A stretch of DNA of 64,000 nucleotides, from positions 3,720,001 to 3,784,000 of the forward strand of contig JAHQIY010000006.1 in NCBI GenBank assembly GCA_019054805.1. The letters are read 5' to 3'. A model generated the notes under the pieces. That model worked only from the letters and a program-made list of their open reading frames with translations. It made no database searches and was not told the DNA's origin. The DNA comes from Brachionus manjavacas (lineage: Eukaryota; Rotifera; Eurotatoria; Ploima; Brachionidae). The translations under genes were made by a program, and so were the position numbers. Positions 1 to 13,400 of this stretch are shown here, piece after piece; position 1 is the first letter of the stretch; every line of letters begins with the position of its first letter.

Positions 1-925
1 AAAAATTATTAGAGCTTAAAGTTATGATTTAATCTTAAAATTTAATTCTTGATTACTCTAAATTACCTGACTTGACTAAAACGAATAAATAAATTAATCA
101 AATCAAAATATAATTTGAATATTAAAAAATAATATTAAAACTGAGATATTTAAACTGTAATTTTTATTAAAATTTAATTTTCTGGTTTACAATTTTAAAT
201 ATCTAACCAAATAATTAATTAATTTTTAAAACTTTTATCTGACCAATTTGTTTCCGATTTAATTTGTTTCCAATTCATACAGTAAGAAAAATATCAACTG
301 TTTTATTTTTAGATAAAAAGCTTGTACAGGTCGAAATTTTTTCCAAATTTAAACTTTTTTAGGAAAAAAATTAAGTAAAGAAATATCAGCAAATCTTTAA
401 ATAAGTATAAATGCGAAGTTTTCTCTTAAACGGAAACTTAAACTATTTAGCATAAACATAAAATTAAAATTTGAAAATCATTCCTAGTTTTAAAAGCCTT
501 TCAAACAAAACTCTTTTGTTTTAGTGATTATTTTATCTGAAAAATAAAAATCCAGATTTCTAAAATATCTAATCTAGTTTATTTTAAGAATATTTTTATC
601 TTGAGATTGGAAATTTTTATAGTCTTTAAATAGGCGCCAACAATTACAAACATTAGTCATTTGCGTATTTAAATCAATTACGAATTTACATTTTTGATAG
701 AAAAAAGATTGAAAATTATGCATTAAATTTTTTTTTAAAAATAATTCCTAAATCTTGATTTAAATATTTTCATAATTTTCAACTTTTCAAATAATTTCGT
801 TTTTGTTTTTCAACTAATTTGAGCCGAATATTTCCTAATCAACTCGATTTCACTGCCACATGACATTCATATGACTAAAATTTTAATAATTTTTTAATTT
901 ATTTCACCTTTAGAATTAGTGAAAA
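1..925. other. AT-rich upstream region, no gene seen
   Basis: No open frame with family similarity was recognised. It should contain the promoter and 5' UTR of the TMEM86 gene that starts at 926, but no core promoter motif stands out from the AT-rich background. Confidence 0.5.
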
Positions 926-1960
926 ATGGTTTCGCGTATTACTGTCGTAAGTTTTTAGTCAAGTTTTTTTAAGCCTGAATAAAAAATAATTATAAATTTT
1001 AAGATAAAGCATGTTGGACCTAAAATAGTCCCATTTTTGGAGTCTGTTTTCATATTCTTCGTTCTCTATCCACTTAAGTCCGAGTCAAATTTATTTTTTT
1101 TGATCATAAAATGCATGCCGATGATTGCTCTAATGATATTTGTTCTAAGCAATGGCTTTAATCTAAAATTTGAATATTCCTATTCAAGGAGAATATTTAC
1201 AGGACTTTTTTTTTCCATGATTGGAGACGCTTGTTTGGTATATCCAGAAGAGTAAGTTTTCCTTTCTTTTTTAAACTTTATAAAAAAATCAAAATTTTTC
1301 AAATTTTTCAAATCTAAGGTTTTTTATTTTTGGTGTAATTGCATTCGGAATAGCTCACATTATTTATTTGACTGCGTTTGGAATAAAGCCTTTGAACTAC
1401 AAATTTGCTCTGGCTTTGTTAGTGCTAGCTTTGCCAGTTACGGCATTTTACATACCATTTTTGCAAAATTATGTCCTTAAATCAATTGTTCCCATTTACA
1501 TGGCATTATTGTTGTCTATGCTGTGGAGGGCTGTTTCCCGACTTCAAATTTTTAATAAAGAAGTCGAATGGACATGGACTAAGTTATGCTGTTCAATTGG
1601 TAATTGAATTTAAATTTAAATTTTCAATTTTATTTAATTTTTTTAGGTGCATTTTTCTTCGTGGTCTCTGACTCGGTTCTAAGCTTTGACTTCTTCATCC
1701 ACCCAGTTCCCTACAGCCATCCGATAATAATGTTTACATATTACGCTGCTCAATTGGGCATAGCACTTAGCGTTGTAGATTCAGATGTTGACTACGAGGT
1801 TAATGATTTGGTAATTCAGCACAACGACTTAATTAATGGCATCAGACGCATTTACAACTACTTGAAATCTATTTATTTCGAGGACAATTTAGAAGTCATA
1901 AATCTAAATGAGTCGATTGCTGTGAACAACAAAGCGTATGGCAACACAAAGAGAGATTAA
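926..1960 (+). CDS. TMEM86/YhhN-family lysoplasmalogenase, four exons
   Basis: Exons read as 926-946, 1010-1251, 1319-1599 and 1647-1960, giving 285 residues; all junctions are GT-AG and stay in frame. Exon 2 opens with HVGPKIVPFLES, matching the VGPKLVPF start of vertebrate TMEM86A/B. The family blocks IKCMPM, GDACLVYPE, GAFFFVVSDSVLSFDFF and PVPYSHPIIMFTYYAAQ all follow in order. The protein is strongly hydrophobic with many membrane segments, as expected for this ER multipass family, which hydrolyses the vinyl ether bond of lysoplasmalogens. The two conserved acidic positions of the family (Asp in GDA and in VSDS) are present. The start at 926 leaves a seven-codon first exon followed by a perfect GTAAGT donor. 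The C-terminal tail of about 50 residues after the last membrane segment is longer than usual. TMEM86A versus B cannot be decided. Confidence 0.88.
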
Positions 1961-2642
1961 AAGTCTCGAGGACTTTAATTTTTCCCACCTAGTCCATTTA
2001 ACTTATGTCATCATAATAACTTAATTCTACATTTGTTATTATTTAAACTTTTGTATAAATATATTAAGTTATATGTACATAAACACTTGTTATAAGTATG
2101 ATTTTAATTTAAAAAAAAGGCTAATTTTCACTATTTTTATAATAAATTTTTTTCTAAATTTAACTCAGTTCATGATTTTTTTGATTTAAAATTTGAGTTT
2201 TTTTCTCTTTTCACTCTGAAATAAAATTGATGAAATTATCTTTTACCTCTGGACTTATTCAAACGCTGCGAAATAAAAAAATCACCTTAAGATAGAAAAT
2301 AGAGAGTTAATTTTAGAGAATCAAAAATGTTCGCGAGTTATTTTTTATTTTCAAATGTGTTTTCAACTGGGTTAATTGAGCTCTGAGTTCAGTTAATCTC
2401 GATTTTTACTTAAGGCTCCAAAATTCTAAACTATTGATTAATTAAAAAAATCAATTAAAAATATTTTTAATTTCTTGAACTATAAATTTTCTTTTAGAAA
2501 CAAATAATAAATTAAAGAATAAAAGTGACCCGAGGAAATTAAGGCCTAAATGAAATCTACCAGCAAAGAATTCACTGATTTATTTTTAATTTTTTTTTAC
2601 TTTAATTTTGACTTTTTTAATTAACACTTCATTATTTTCGGT

Positions 2643-3252
2643 AAAATATTAAGCCGTCACATCAAAAATTAAATCGTCATATAAAAATTAAACGGGGTCC
2701 GGGACAGATTCCTAGTTTAGGGATTCGGGTATGTTGTAGATTAGAGATATATTAGTTAAATTTAAACTTTTAATAAATTAAAATCTTTGATTTAATTATC
2801 GATATGAAAATTTAATCACTGATATGACGGGTTAATACCTAAACCCATATGCATCCTTATATATTGCCATTCTGTTTTAAAGACTGTATTTTAACTTAGG
2901 GCGTAGGATAAAAATAGTGTTTTTCTTTTAATCTCTCATTACATTTACCTTTAACAAAAGGGTTATTTTAAGTCTTATCACTTTATTTCAAAATTTTCAA
3001 TGTAAAATAATGGATGCATATTAACCCGTCATATCAATAAATAAATCGTCATATGGATTATTAAATTAAAGATTTTAGTCTATTAAAAGTTTAATTATTA
3101 ATTTTTATTATAACTAATAGTTCTCTAATCTAGAACATCTAATAATTCTCTAATAGTTCTCTAATTTAAAATCCCTAAACCAGGGTTCTGTCCTGAATCC
3201 CGTTTTATTTTTATATGACGATTTAATCATTAATATGACAGCTTAATATTTT
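2643..3252. repeat. foldback / long-TIR MITE-like element
   Basis: The left arm (about 2643-2856) and right arm (about 3012-3252) are imperfect reverse complements around a 155 bp loop. Both arms carry the same ordered blocks: AATATTAAGC at the outer end, then a TTAAATCGTCATAT block, a GGGAC-type block with TTTAGGGATT, and ACGGGTTAAT near the loop. There is no coding capacity. A target-site duplication could not be fixed, since the flanks are AT-rich. It resembles a non-autonomous DNA transposon, but the superfamily is unknown. Confidence 0.75.
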
Positions 3253-5940
3253 TTTCTTATTTTTTAGAAACAAAAATAAGTAGCAATGGTTTTATTTTAA
3301 AATAATTTTATTAATTTTAAATTTTAATGCGATTTTTTTCTATTTTGATTAAAAAAACTAAAAAAAATTTTAAAAGTCATATTTTAAATGCTGGATAAAC
3401 TCAAAGCTGATCAATTTACATTTTTATTAAGGACCTAATTTAGCATTTTAGAGAATATTCCGATGTGATGACAGAATTGAATTCAAACAAAAAAATCAGA
3501 CACATAATCACATATCTACACATGACCTTAATGGATCACAAAATCTGAAAGCAAAAAAATCCGCATTTGACTTGCCATATTTGAATATGGAAATAAGAGC
3601 AGAACTATGTCAAAGTTAGAGAAATCAGAATATTCTCGGTCGAGTTAGTAATGGATTAATTCGATTAATCTAGTTTTCCAAGAGTACTTCAATTCAAATT
3701 TATCTACACATATCAGTTTTCTATTTACTCTAAAATTAAATTAAAAAATATTTAAACAAATATGATTTGTTTTTAAATTCGAACATTAAACAAATATTAA
3801 TTTGGATAAGGTGAAATGCCAAATCGAAGATTTTTTGTCAAGCCATCAATAGCAAAATATCAACCGTTATAGTAAAGCTCTAATGCCCAGGCTGCTATTT
3901 AGCCAAGTCAAATATCACATAATTCAAATATTTTACTTTGTAATGCGGATATAAATTATTTAATATTGCATATAAATCAGTGTTAATCCTTAGGCAATAG
4001 CAATTCATTTTAGACAATGCTGACTTATCAAATAAATTCAATTGAATTATTAAAATTGAGTAATATTTTAAATTTGGAGAAAGGGTTGGATTCGAATGCA
4101 CAGAATCGGACACGATTTTATTTAAAAGCAAATATTTAATTTTAGAGAAATATTGGATATCTTGAGTATTCAAGTGCTTGACGAATAAATATTTTTTTTA
4201 TTTCCTCTTTTTGGCCGTAATTTGATTTAGGTTGTAATTAGAAAAATTTTTGTTTGACATAACGATAAGGATCAATATTAATCGATTATTTGTTCATCAT
4301 TTTTTTATTTTGCTGGAACTTAGTCGTTTGCATGGACTGATTTTTAAATTAAACACAATTTATTTTGATTGTAAATATCAATAACAAAAATAAATATCCG
4401 CTTTTATGTCAAAAATTGTATCTTTAATTTTTAATTTTAAATTTGATTAATTCTAATAGTCACAAGTCTTTGAATGAATTTCTTTGCGATTTAGAAAGAA
4501 AAATTTAATTAGCTTTTAAAAGAGTTCGACTTTTAGCCCATAGGCTTTGGTCCATTCTTTGAGATATTCGACTCAAAATGTCACGTTTTTTTCATGGATT
4601 ACAACATTTCCTAGAGGAATAGACTTGCTTTGAACAAATTTACTTTTAATCATCTGAATATCTAGAGTCATCGAATTAAAAGTTAATTTAAATTTAAGTC
4701 CGGATTAGTTAGATGGACTTTTATAAATTTGACTTAGAATGAAATAGAAAATAAGATATGGACTTAGAAATTGTTTACGTAACTTATTTGAAAGCGATAT
4801 GACTGCTCGGAGCTTTGTTGAATAGGTTCCCTTTGGGTTTCTTTTTTTTTTTGTTCAGTGAAGCAATATCCATCGGGTCTTTTCAAAGCTAAGGCCAATT
4901 TAATCAATAAAGAGCATATTTAAATTTTAATATTGTTTATTTTTAATTTTGAAGAAAAAAAATATTTATACAATTCGGAAAAATGTGTCATATTCTTTAG
5001 AGATTGCTTAATCTCGATGGGTATAAAATGGTGACAAAAATCAGGCAAAATTAAATTAAATTTCGCAAAAATCTTAACCTGAAAAAGAAAATCAAGTTTT
5101 TCGAAGTGAATTTTGCGAAAGTTTGGTCTTGTTGTGGCCAAAATAGAAAACAAACTCAAAGATAGGTTAGTGTTGTGATGGTTTTTGTACAAATGAGGCT
5201 TTTGTAACTTGTTTTCTGCCAATTTCATCTAGTTAAGAATATTTTCAAGCTGAATCTAATTTATCGCGAACACTTGCCAAATAATTCATGTTTTAAATAA
5301 AATTAAATTCAAAGAAGCATTTAAAAATTTAAGTAACAAGAGTTCCATGCCGACCCAATTAGAACTTAAATTAGAGAAAATAAACAAATTGGCCTAGTGT
5401 ATTTGTTTTTTATCATCATATTGTATTGAAACTTTATCAAAAAGTGTAATTTACTCTAAGCAATTAAAGTGAAAAGCTTACTGGTGGCTTTTTTGAAAAA
5501 CGATTCAAGCTAAGTTTAAGCGCATTTCTAGACTTATTAAATTAATGTTTTCACAAAGACTCGAATTTAGTGAATCCAAAAAAAAGCCAACTTAGTATTA
5601 AACGAATTAAGTTTTTTATTCTATTCATAAATTACAAGTCATTTCAAAAATTAGACAGTTAAAATTTTTTAAAATTTTTATTGATGTTGAACTAAGGAAA
5701 TAACTATTATCAGAAAAAAGTAAATAAATTTTCAATATTTCATTTCCTTGATCAAAATAGTCGTTTTAAAAATATCTCTTATCAACTTACTTCCTTTGGT
5801 GATAAAAATAAAAATATGTTTTAAATTATAATTCTATTTTTCTTATTAAAGCGCAGGTATACTGTATTCAGGCATGTCATAGTCAAAAATTAAAGATGGT
5901 ATATTTCTTGAATATTCTTGAGAAATATTTTTTAATTGAT

Positions 5941-5966
5941 TTTAATTTTAATTTTAATTTTAATTT
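5941..5966. repeat. short TTTTAA simple repeat
   Basis: About four tandem copies of a six-base AT unit. Nothing further can be said. Confidence 0.6.
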
Positions 5967-6355
5967 CAAATATATTAAAATTAAAAATATCTGATGCTCC
6001 CGTTTATCATTTGGTGGAACACTATAGAATTTTTTTTAAAGTCAATTATATTAAACAATAATAATTTAAGTATTCCAACAGATAAATTTGTAGGTTAGTT
6101 ATTTAAAAAAACAAATTATTTAATTAATTTTATTTTTTTATCTTGAAAATAATGTTCTCAGTTGCAGAAATAAAATTATGATTTTTGGCACTGATTTTTA
6201 TTGAATTTTTGTTAATTTAAGGCGCCTCAACCTAAATAAAAGTATTTTTTAGATACTTTCTATTCAAACAGATATGAGCGCAGAATTGAAAACTTATCAT
6301 CTAAATTCAAAACTATTTTTGCTGAAAAATTTAAGATTTTATTTTAAAAAAATCT

Positions 6356-6422
6356 AAGTTTATCAATCAGTTAGAATCATCATTTTGGATATTAATGATA
6401 AGGCCCCGATTTTCAAGAACAC
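6356..6422 (+). pseudogene. stray duplicate of a cadherin-repeat segment
   Basis: This 67 bp stretch matches 7856-7922 of the downstream CDH23-like gene with about three mismatches. It encodes the end of the first cadherin repeat (ILDINDKAPIF here, ILDINDNAPIF in the gene). The similarity stops abruptly on both sides and no splice sites or flanking repeat remain, so it is a fragment and not an extra exon. Orientation is the same as the parent, 1.5 kb upstream. In such AT-rich spacer DNA the high identity suggests a recent local duplication or a gene-conversion patch. Confidence 0.8.
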
Positions 6423-7449
6423 GTCTGATAAGATTTACAGATTGAGGAATCCTGATGTCTCTTGAAAATAATTCACAAGGTGAATATTAGTTTTTCACGG
6501 AGTGATTCCACTAATCCGCCAAATAAAATTTAGTTCAAACAAATAAAAAATTCTATTGTTTCATTCATCAAAATCAAATATTTGATCGATAATTGCTTTC
6601 CTCAATTCTCACGCAGACATTTGACAAAAAGCTGTTAAGGGAGATACATGATCTCTTGTATCTTGGGCGTCGTGTTATTCGTGCTCATTTCACGATTAAC
6701 TCAAAGCCTAAAATGAAAATCTAATAAAAAATTATTTTCTTTATCATTTAACTTTATTTATGTTGACTCGTCGACATTTTTTAATAAACCTAATGAGCAC
6801 TCAGTGTCGGGTCCTTTATAGTTGTTTGAGTCTTTTAATTTTAGACTAGAATTCTTCTCATGCAAAAAAAGTTTGGTCTAACTAGATTTGATTAATCGAT
6901 ATTTTGAGACAATAAGAAAACAAAATTTTGACTTTAGAGCAGTTCATTAATATCATATGCTCAAAAGACTCGCGGTAAGGATGTGCAAATAAGAATTTCA
7001 ATCAGCTAGTCACAACATTTGAATTTATTTTCCGCTTAAGAGAGTAGAAAATACTTTTTTTTTAAATATCCTCAAGCCATCAAACTTAAGATATTCAAAC
7101 TTTTCAACGTTTTTTTTTTTTCTTTTAAGAGACTTCATTAAGGTATTCATGAAAGAAAAATTCAAACTTGTTTTTTTACTCGGCTTCTCAGAGATTTATG
7201 AAAACTTTTTTTGTTGTTAGTGAAATCGATCTTTTAATGAAGTGATTTGAATAAATAATTAAATTTAACACTTCCGACTAAATATTAAATTAAACAAACT
7301 TTGTAACATTAATGAGGAAGTCTAGTATTTAAGTGTATGAGAATTTTTTTTATTTTGTAAAGGATTAATGTCTTATCTAATATATTTGGTAAGTGTTAAT
7401 CGAATTTACCATATAAAATCTTTTAGATTTGAATTATGCTATCACAATA

Positions 7450-10400
7450 ATGATAATACATAAAGTTAAATTGACGTTTATCATATTTTTTTTACTGGCA
7501 AAGAATACGATTAGTGGCCAGAACCAGGCTCCCAGATTCGATCCACCACTCCAGTCGAACTATTTCTTTGCCGAGCACAATGCAACAAAGCCTGGTGATC
7601 TGCTTTTCTGGCTCAATGCTACCGATACCGATGACACCGACTTGGAGTTTGGAATTGATGGAAGTTTAACTAACAAATTGTTGTCAATTAAAAAAATTAA
7701 TGGCAAAAGTGCCATAGTGATGGCAAAAGAAAAATTTGACCGAGAAGTAAAAACTAAACAAACATTTCGTTTAATTAATTTTATTGACATTTTTTTTAAG
7801 GTTAAGGAAAAATATGAAAATATTGTTTTTTATGTGAAAGATAAGCCTGGCAACAAAGTTTATCAATCAGTTAGATTCATCATTTTGGATATTAATGATA
7901 ACGCCCCGATTTTTAAGAACACTCCTTACAAAATAGCTGTTTTGGAAAATCAAACAGTTGACACAATAATTTTCGACAGAATAGAAGCTTTTGATGCTGA
8001 TGGTCCAATCTATAACAAATTTTATTTCACCCTAGACGAAAACGAATATTTTTACTTGGATAAAACATCACATGTTCGAAGTGGAGTCTATTCGACTAAT
8101 TTGATTCTGAGAAAAAATCTTGACTATGAAAAAAATACCAACTATGTGCTTAAATTAAATGCCATAGGTGAAAATTCTGTCCTTGGTACCACAATTGAAA
8201 TTTTGGTGACTGTTAAAGATGTTCCAAATAGGAAGCCTATTTTTTCTCAATCACCGTATTATGTGCGCATGGAGGAGGAAATGGACACTGGAGATTCTGT
8301 GCTGAAGGTTTTCGCCCGTGACGGTGACTCAGGAATAAACAATCCTTGTAAATATCAGATCATAGGTAAATTAATAAAAGTCCTAAATATCAAATTATTA
8401 TTTTTCTTTTTAATTAGAGTCAGAATTCAGTAATTTGTTCCGAATAAATAGTCAAACAGGGCTGGTTACTATTAAGAATAGAATCGATTTGGAGTCGATT
8501 GATCTCATAAAATCAGGTGGATTAATAGAGATAGAAATTAAGGCAGTTGAAATTGGAGATGAGAGTTCTTTTGAAATTGCTAAAGCCACCGTTTCTGTTC
8601 TTGATGTCAATGATAATGCGCCAATTTTTAACAAAAAAGCGTACAATTTTAAAATATCACCTAAAAGCATTGAAGGTACACCATTGGTTTTGAGTGAAAA
8701 TGACATTGAAACCATTCATGTGTATGATCCTGATAAGGTTTGCGATTTTTTTTTTCTAATTAGAAAAAAATTTATTCAATTTAAATAAGGGAATAAACGG
8801 AAGCTTTTCTTTAAATTTGGTTCAAGTTTTGGATAAAGATGATGATTTCAAGACCGAACTTAGGGATGGCGCTGATTTTGAAGTGTCACCCAAAATAGCC
8901 TTGAATGACGCTAATCTAATTATAAAGCTTAAAAATTCAACTAATTTATTAAAAAAAATTGGCAAAATTGAGCATCTAAAGGTACTGATTCATTTGGTTC
9001 TAAGAAAATTTTAACTTTTAATTCAATTCTTAATTTAGCTTGTCGCTAGTGATAATGGAGTTAATGGTAAAAAATCAAAAGTTGACATATTTATCCAAAT
9101 TGAAAATATAAATGAACATGCTCCGCAATTTGGGAAAAGTGTTTTCACATTTCATGTTGATGAAAATTCATCATTTAACACAACAGTTGGTTTAGTTCAA
9201 GCTTATGACCAAGATACATTTGGTGACTTTGGAAAAATTGCATATGAACTTTTGAACGGACAAGAACGCTTTGAAATAGATAAGGAATCAGGTCGAGTGT
9301 ATACAACAGGCAAGAATCCGAGTGTTGAATTGGATCGAGAGGCAATTGACACTTTTTATATGAACGTCGAAGCAATTGACGGTGGAGGCTTGCGTACAAG
9401 TGTCCAAGTGATCATAAAGCTTAATGATGTCAACGACAATGCACCTGAATTTGTAAATAGTCTAAAAAGTAAAATAAATGAGACAAATTTTTTAGTTGGA
9501 TGGATTGAGGAGAATTCAGCTACTTGGCTAGAGTCAGTTAAAGTTCAAGCATTCGACAGAGATATTGGTAAAAATGGAGCTGTAAAATATGAAATAATAG
9601 AGGGCGATTGTTTTAAAGAATACTTCAAAATAAGCAATCAATCGCAGGCCATCGAACTCAAGAGTAATTTAAGCCTTGATTTTGAACAAATTTATCAATA
9701 CAAGCAAAAAAATAACCTTCAGTTAAAGTCTTTTGACAATCAAACCCTCAATTTTGTGTTGAACCCGGGCGAAATTGATATAAATTTAATTGTAGAGGCC
9801 AGAGACCAAGGCATTCCTTCTTTGTCATCCAGAATTTTGGTAAAAATAATAGTTAAAGTAATAAAATATAAAATGTTAAATTAATTTCAAATTTTATTCT
9901 AAAACTTATTTTTACTAGGATATTAATGACAATAGACCAAAATTCAATCAACCATTTTACACAGTACAAATCCTCGAGACAGCTCAATTTGGCCAAGTTA
10001 TTCAGGTTCATGCTTTTGATCTAGACGCACCAAATACTGCCAATTCTAAGGTTATCTACTCAATTGAGAGTGGAAATAAGGAAAAATTTTCCATCGAATC
10101 GACCAGCGGAATAATTACTATTAATGAGAATGCAAATTTAGACCGAGATATTTCTGGATCTGTCTATAAGCTTAAAATATCTGCTCAAGATTTTGAGTCG
10201 ATTAATTCAAAAATTAAAATAAACAAATCAGATGAAAACTATTGCTACGTTATAATAGAAATTATTGATGTAAATAATAAAAAACCTAAATTTACCAATA
10301 ATTTGGAGACTATTAGTATTGGAGAAAATGCTCCATTAGGTTCTCATTTATATCAAATGGAAGCATACGATTCAGATTCGAATTCTGAATTGAGATTTTA

Positions 10401-13400
10401 TTTGACAGAAGGAGAAAGTGGCACTAAAATGGCCAGTTTTGATGAGAAGGGAAACTTAGTAAATTCAAAAGTTTATTATGTAAGATTTAAATTTTATTTT
10501 TAAATAACAGCAATATTTTTCAATTTTTTTCAAGGATTGGATTGACATTGATCCAATAAATGGTTCATTATTTGTAACAGGAAAGATAGACCGTGAACAA
10601 GTTGAACTGATTCATCTGGTAGTTGGCGTCGAAGATTTGAATGCATCCGAGGGCTTCAGACCCCAAAAAACCTTGAGTAATTATTTTTTGCTTCATTCGA
10701 TTCTTAATTAATAAAATTTTAAAATATTTTAAGCCAAGCTTATTATAAATGTGATTGATGAAAACGACAACTATCCATTGTTTCCTGAGTTGAGGCTTAC
10801 AAACCCTGGACTGGACCATGGCGAAGATCCAGTTTTCGAACTCTTCGAATCTATAGATGAAAATTCTAAAATCAACTCGAAAATAACTCAATTAAAAGTG
10901 CTAGATTTGGATAAAGATAATAATATAACATTCAAAATTGTGAGCATGATCGATCCAAATGGAGCAATAATGGTTAACAAATATACAGGGGAAATGTTTG
11001 TTAACAATTTAATCGATTTTGAACAAAACAAATGGATAAATCTGAGCATACTCGTAAATGACAATGGAAAGCCAGTTCCCAAGCATTCCATTGTTAATTT
11101 TTATGGCCGAATCAATGATCTAAATGATAATCCTCCAACATTCATTCCCCTGGAAAAATCAGAAATAAAAATAAATGAAAACAATGATGAAAATTATTTT
11201 ATTGCTCAACTAAATGCAACAGATTTAGACTCGGATCTACACGGACCCATTAACTACAAAATTTTGAATTTTAAAGATAAATTTTATATTGAACCAATAG
11301 ATGGAAAATTGTATACAAAAGTATCCTTGGATCGAGAAAAGCAAAGCTTTTATAATCTAGTTATCGAGGCTAGGGATAATCCTCATGGACCTATCTCTAA
11401 TCAATTAACGGATACTATGCAAATTAAAATTGTTGTTATAGACGTAAATGATAATAGCCCTAAATGTGACCAGGATATGTATTCGGTTGAAGTTGGACAA
11501 AATGCAGAAGCAAATACTGTTCTGTACCATGTGAAAGGAATTGATGATGACTATGGTTTAAATTCAAATCTAAGCTATTCTTTAATCAGTCAAAATACTA
11601 TTGATTCAATGAGTAAATTTAATTTTAATTAATTTTATTCTTTTTTTTATTAAAATTTTTTTAGATGAACTATTTGAGATTGGAAAATTCAGCGGCAAAA
11701 TTAAAACAAAAAAAAAACCTATTGGATATTCAGGGAAACTGAGTTATCAAGTCGTAATAAATGACAAACTTGGTGCAGATGATTCTCTTTTTGGAAACTG
11801 TCCGATTCAAATTTTCATTAGAGATGTCAATATTCACTACCCTCAATTCATTTTTCCTAATAAGAATAATTCAAATTTTCGAATTAAAGCTGTAAGTGTT
11901 GCAACATATTTTAATGTATACATTTTAGAATTTAGATAAATTAATAATATCAAGATATTAAAAATCATTACTAGTTAATTTTAGGACCCACTTGTTATAT
12001 AATTTAAATAATTTTTGAAATTGAATTTTGATAAAGTTTAGTTAAAAATTTTTGACAAAAAAAAACTTAATTGTTTCAATCAATCATTTCAACTTTTAGT
12101 CCACGTAATTCTTGACTAAATTTTCTAGCATGAAGAGTATGAGTAAAATTAAAAGTTAATTAAATTGATTAGCTTGAATGACAAAATATAATAAAGTAAA
12201 TTAATTCAGGAATAGATTGAAATTATTACATTTTTTAGTTTAATAAAATCAAAACCTAAAAATGAGAAGGATTTATTTTCAATTTTCATTACAATACTTA
12301 AATCTTAATAATTTTAGACTTTGGTGCCAGATTCGAAAATTCTAACAATCAAAGCAGAGGATAAAGATACCGGAATAAATGGAGAAATATTTTACTACAT
12401 TGATCAGAGTAACAGCAAAAATTTGGACTGGAAAAATTTTAAAATCGATTCGAAAAGTGGAATTTTGTCCTTAAAAATGCCTCTTAATTTAAAAGATCAA
12501 TACATTTATTCAGTAAGAAAATTTTTATATATTCTTTTTGAATTCCAATTCAATGATTCCAATTTTCAGATTGATGTAATTGTTTCAGACAATGGGCAGC
12601 CGAATGCGCTTAAGTCGCGTTTAACTTTGACATTCATTTTGGTTGATGATTCGGACAATAGTGCTAGATTTAACTTCAAAAAAATTTGCCAACTGCCAGA
12701 ATTCAATTGTGATAAATATCAGAGAAATATTGATACTAAAATTAAAGAGGAGAAGGATCCAGATGAAACATCAATAATACTAAACCATGCTTTTAAAGCA
12801 GATGTAACCAATTCTATTAGTGGTGTTTGCTATTTTGTTCTTGGTCCAGATAAAGATTTTTTCGATATTGGCTTAAATGGAACTCTCAAGCCAAAAATAA
12901 AACTCGATCGAGAAACCAGAAGTGTCTATAATCTAATTATTAAATCAACAGAACATTGTGACTGCTTGCTAAAAGCTGAGGATTATCGATGCAAATTTTG
13001 GCAAAAAATTGACATCTCAGATGATCCAAGTTTATTGTCACTTAAAATCCAAGTAGATGATTTGAACGACAATTTACCAATTTTTGAAAAAAAATTTTAC
13101 CAAGTTGGCATTACTTATGACATCGATTTTGGAGACATCATACTTGAATCAAGCGTAATTTAGTTTAAAAAAAAAATAATTTTTTCAATAATTTTTTTTA
13201 AGGCTACAGATAAAGATTTGAATGAAAATTTGATTTTTTCAATTGACAACACGTCCATAATTACAAATTCAAACGAAGAAGCATTTCCTTTTTTGATCGA
13301 ATTTTCGGATACACGGTTGAACCAAGATTTATATGAGGCAAAATTTTTGGTCAAACTAGCTAAAAATTTTGTTCCAAGAGCACAAAATTTTGAAAAAAAT

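Larger units (their letters stand above)
1961..7449. other. long intergenic region with scattered repeats
   Basis: Gene-poor, 5.5 kb. It holds the TMEM86 3' UTR (AT-rich, with AATAAA-like signals near 2140), a foldback element at 2643-3252, a TTTTAA simple repeat at 5941-5966, and a stray copy of a cadherin-repeat sequence at 6356-6422. The short open frames at 3895-4173 and 4920-5228 (minus) have no recognisable homology and look like chance. The sequence just before 7450 may carry a 5' UTR intron of the cadherin: an acceptor-like TTTTAG ends at 7426. Confidence 0.5.

Noticed and set aside
4920-5228. Minus-strand open frame of about 100 codons
   Set aside because: No recognisable family, no splice context, and composition typical of AT-rich spacer; likely chance.
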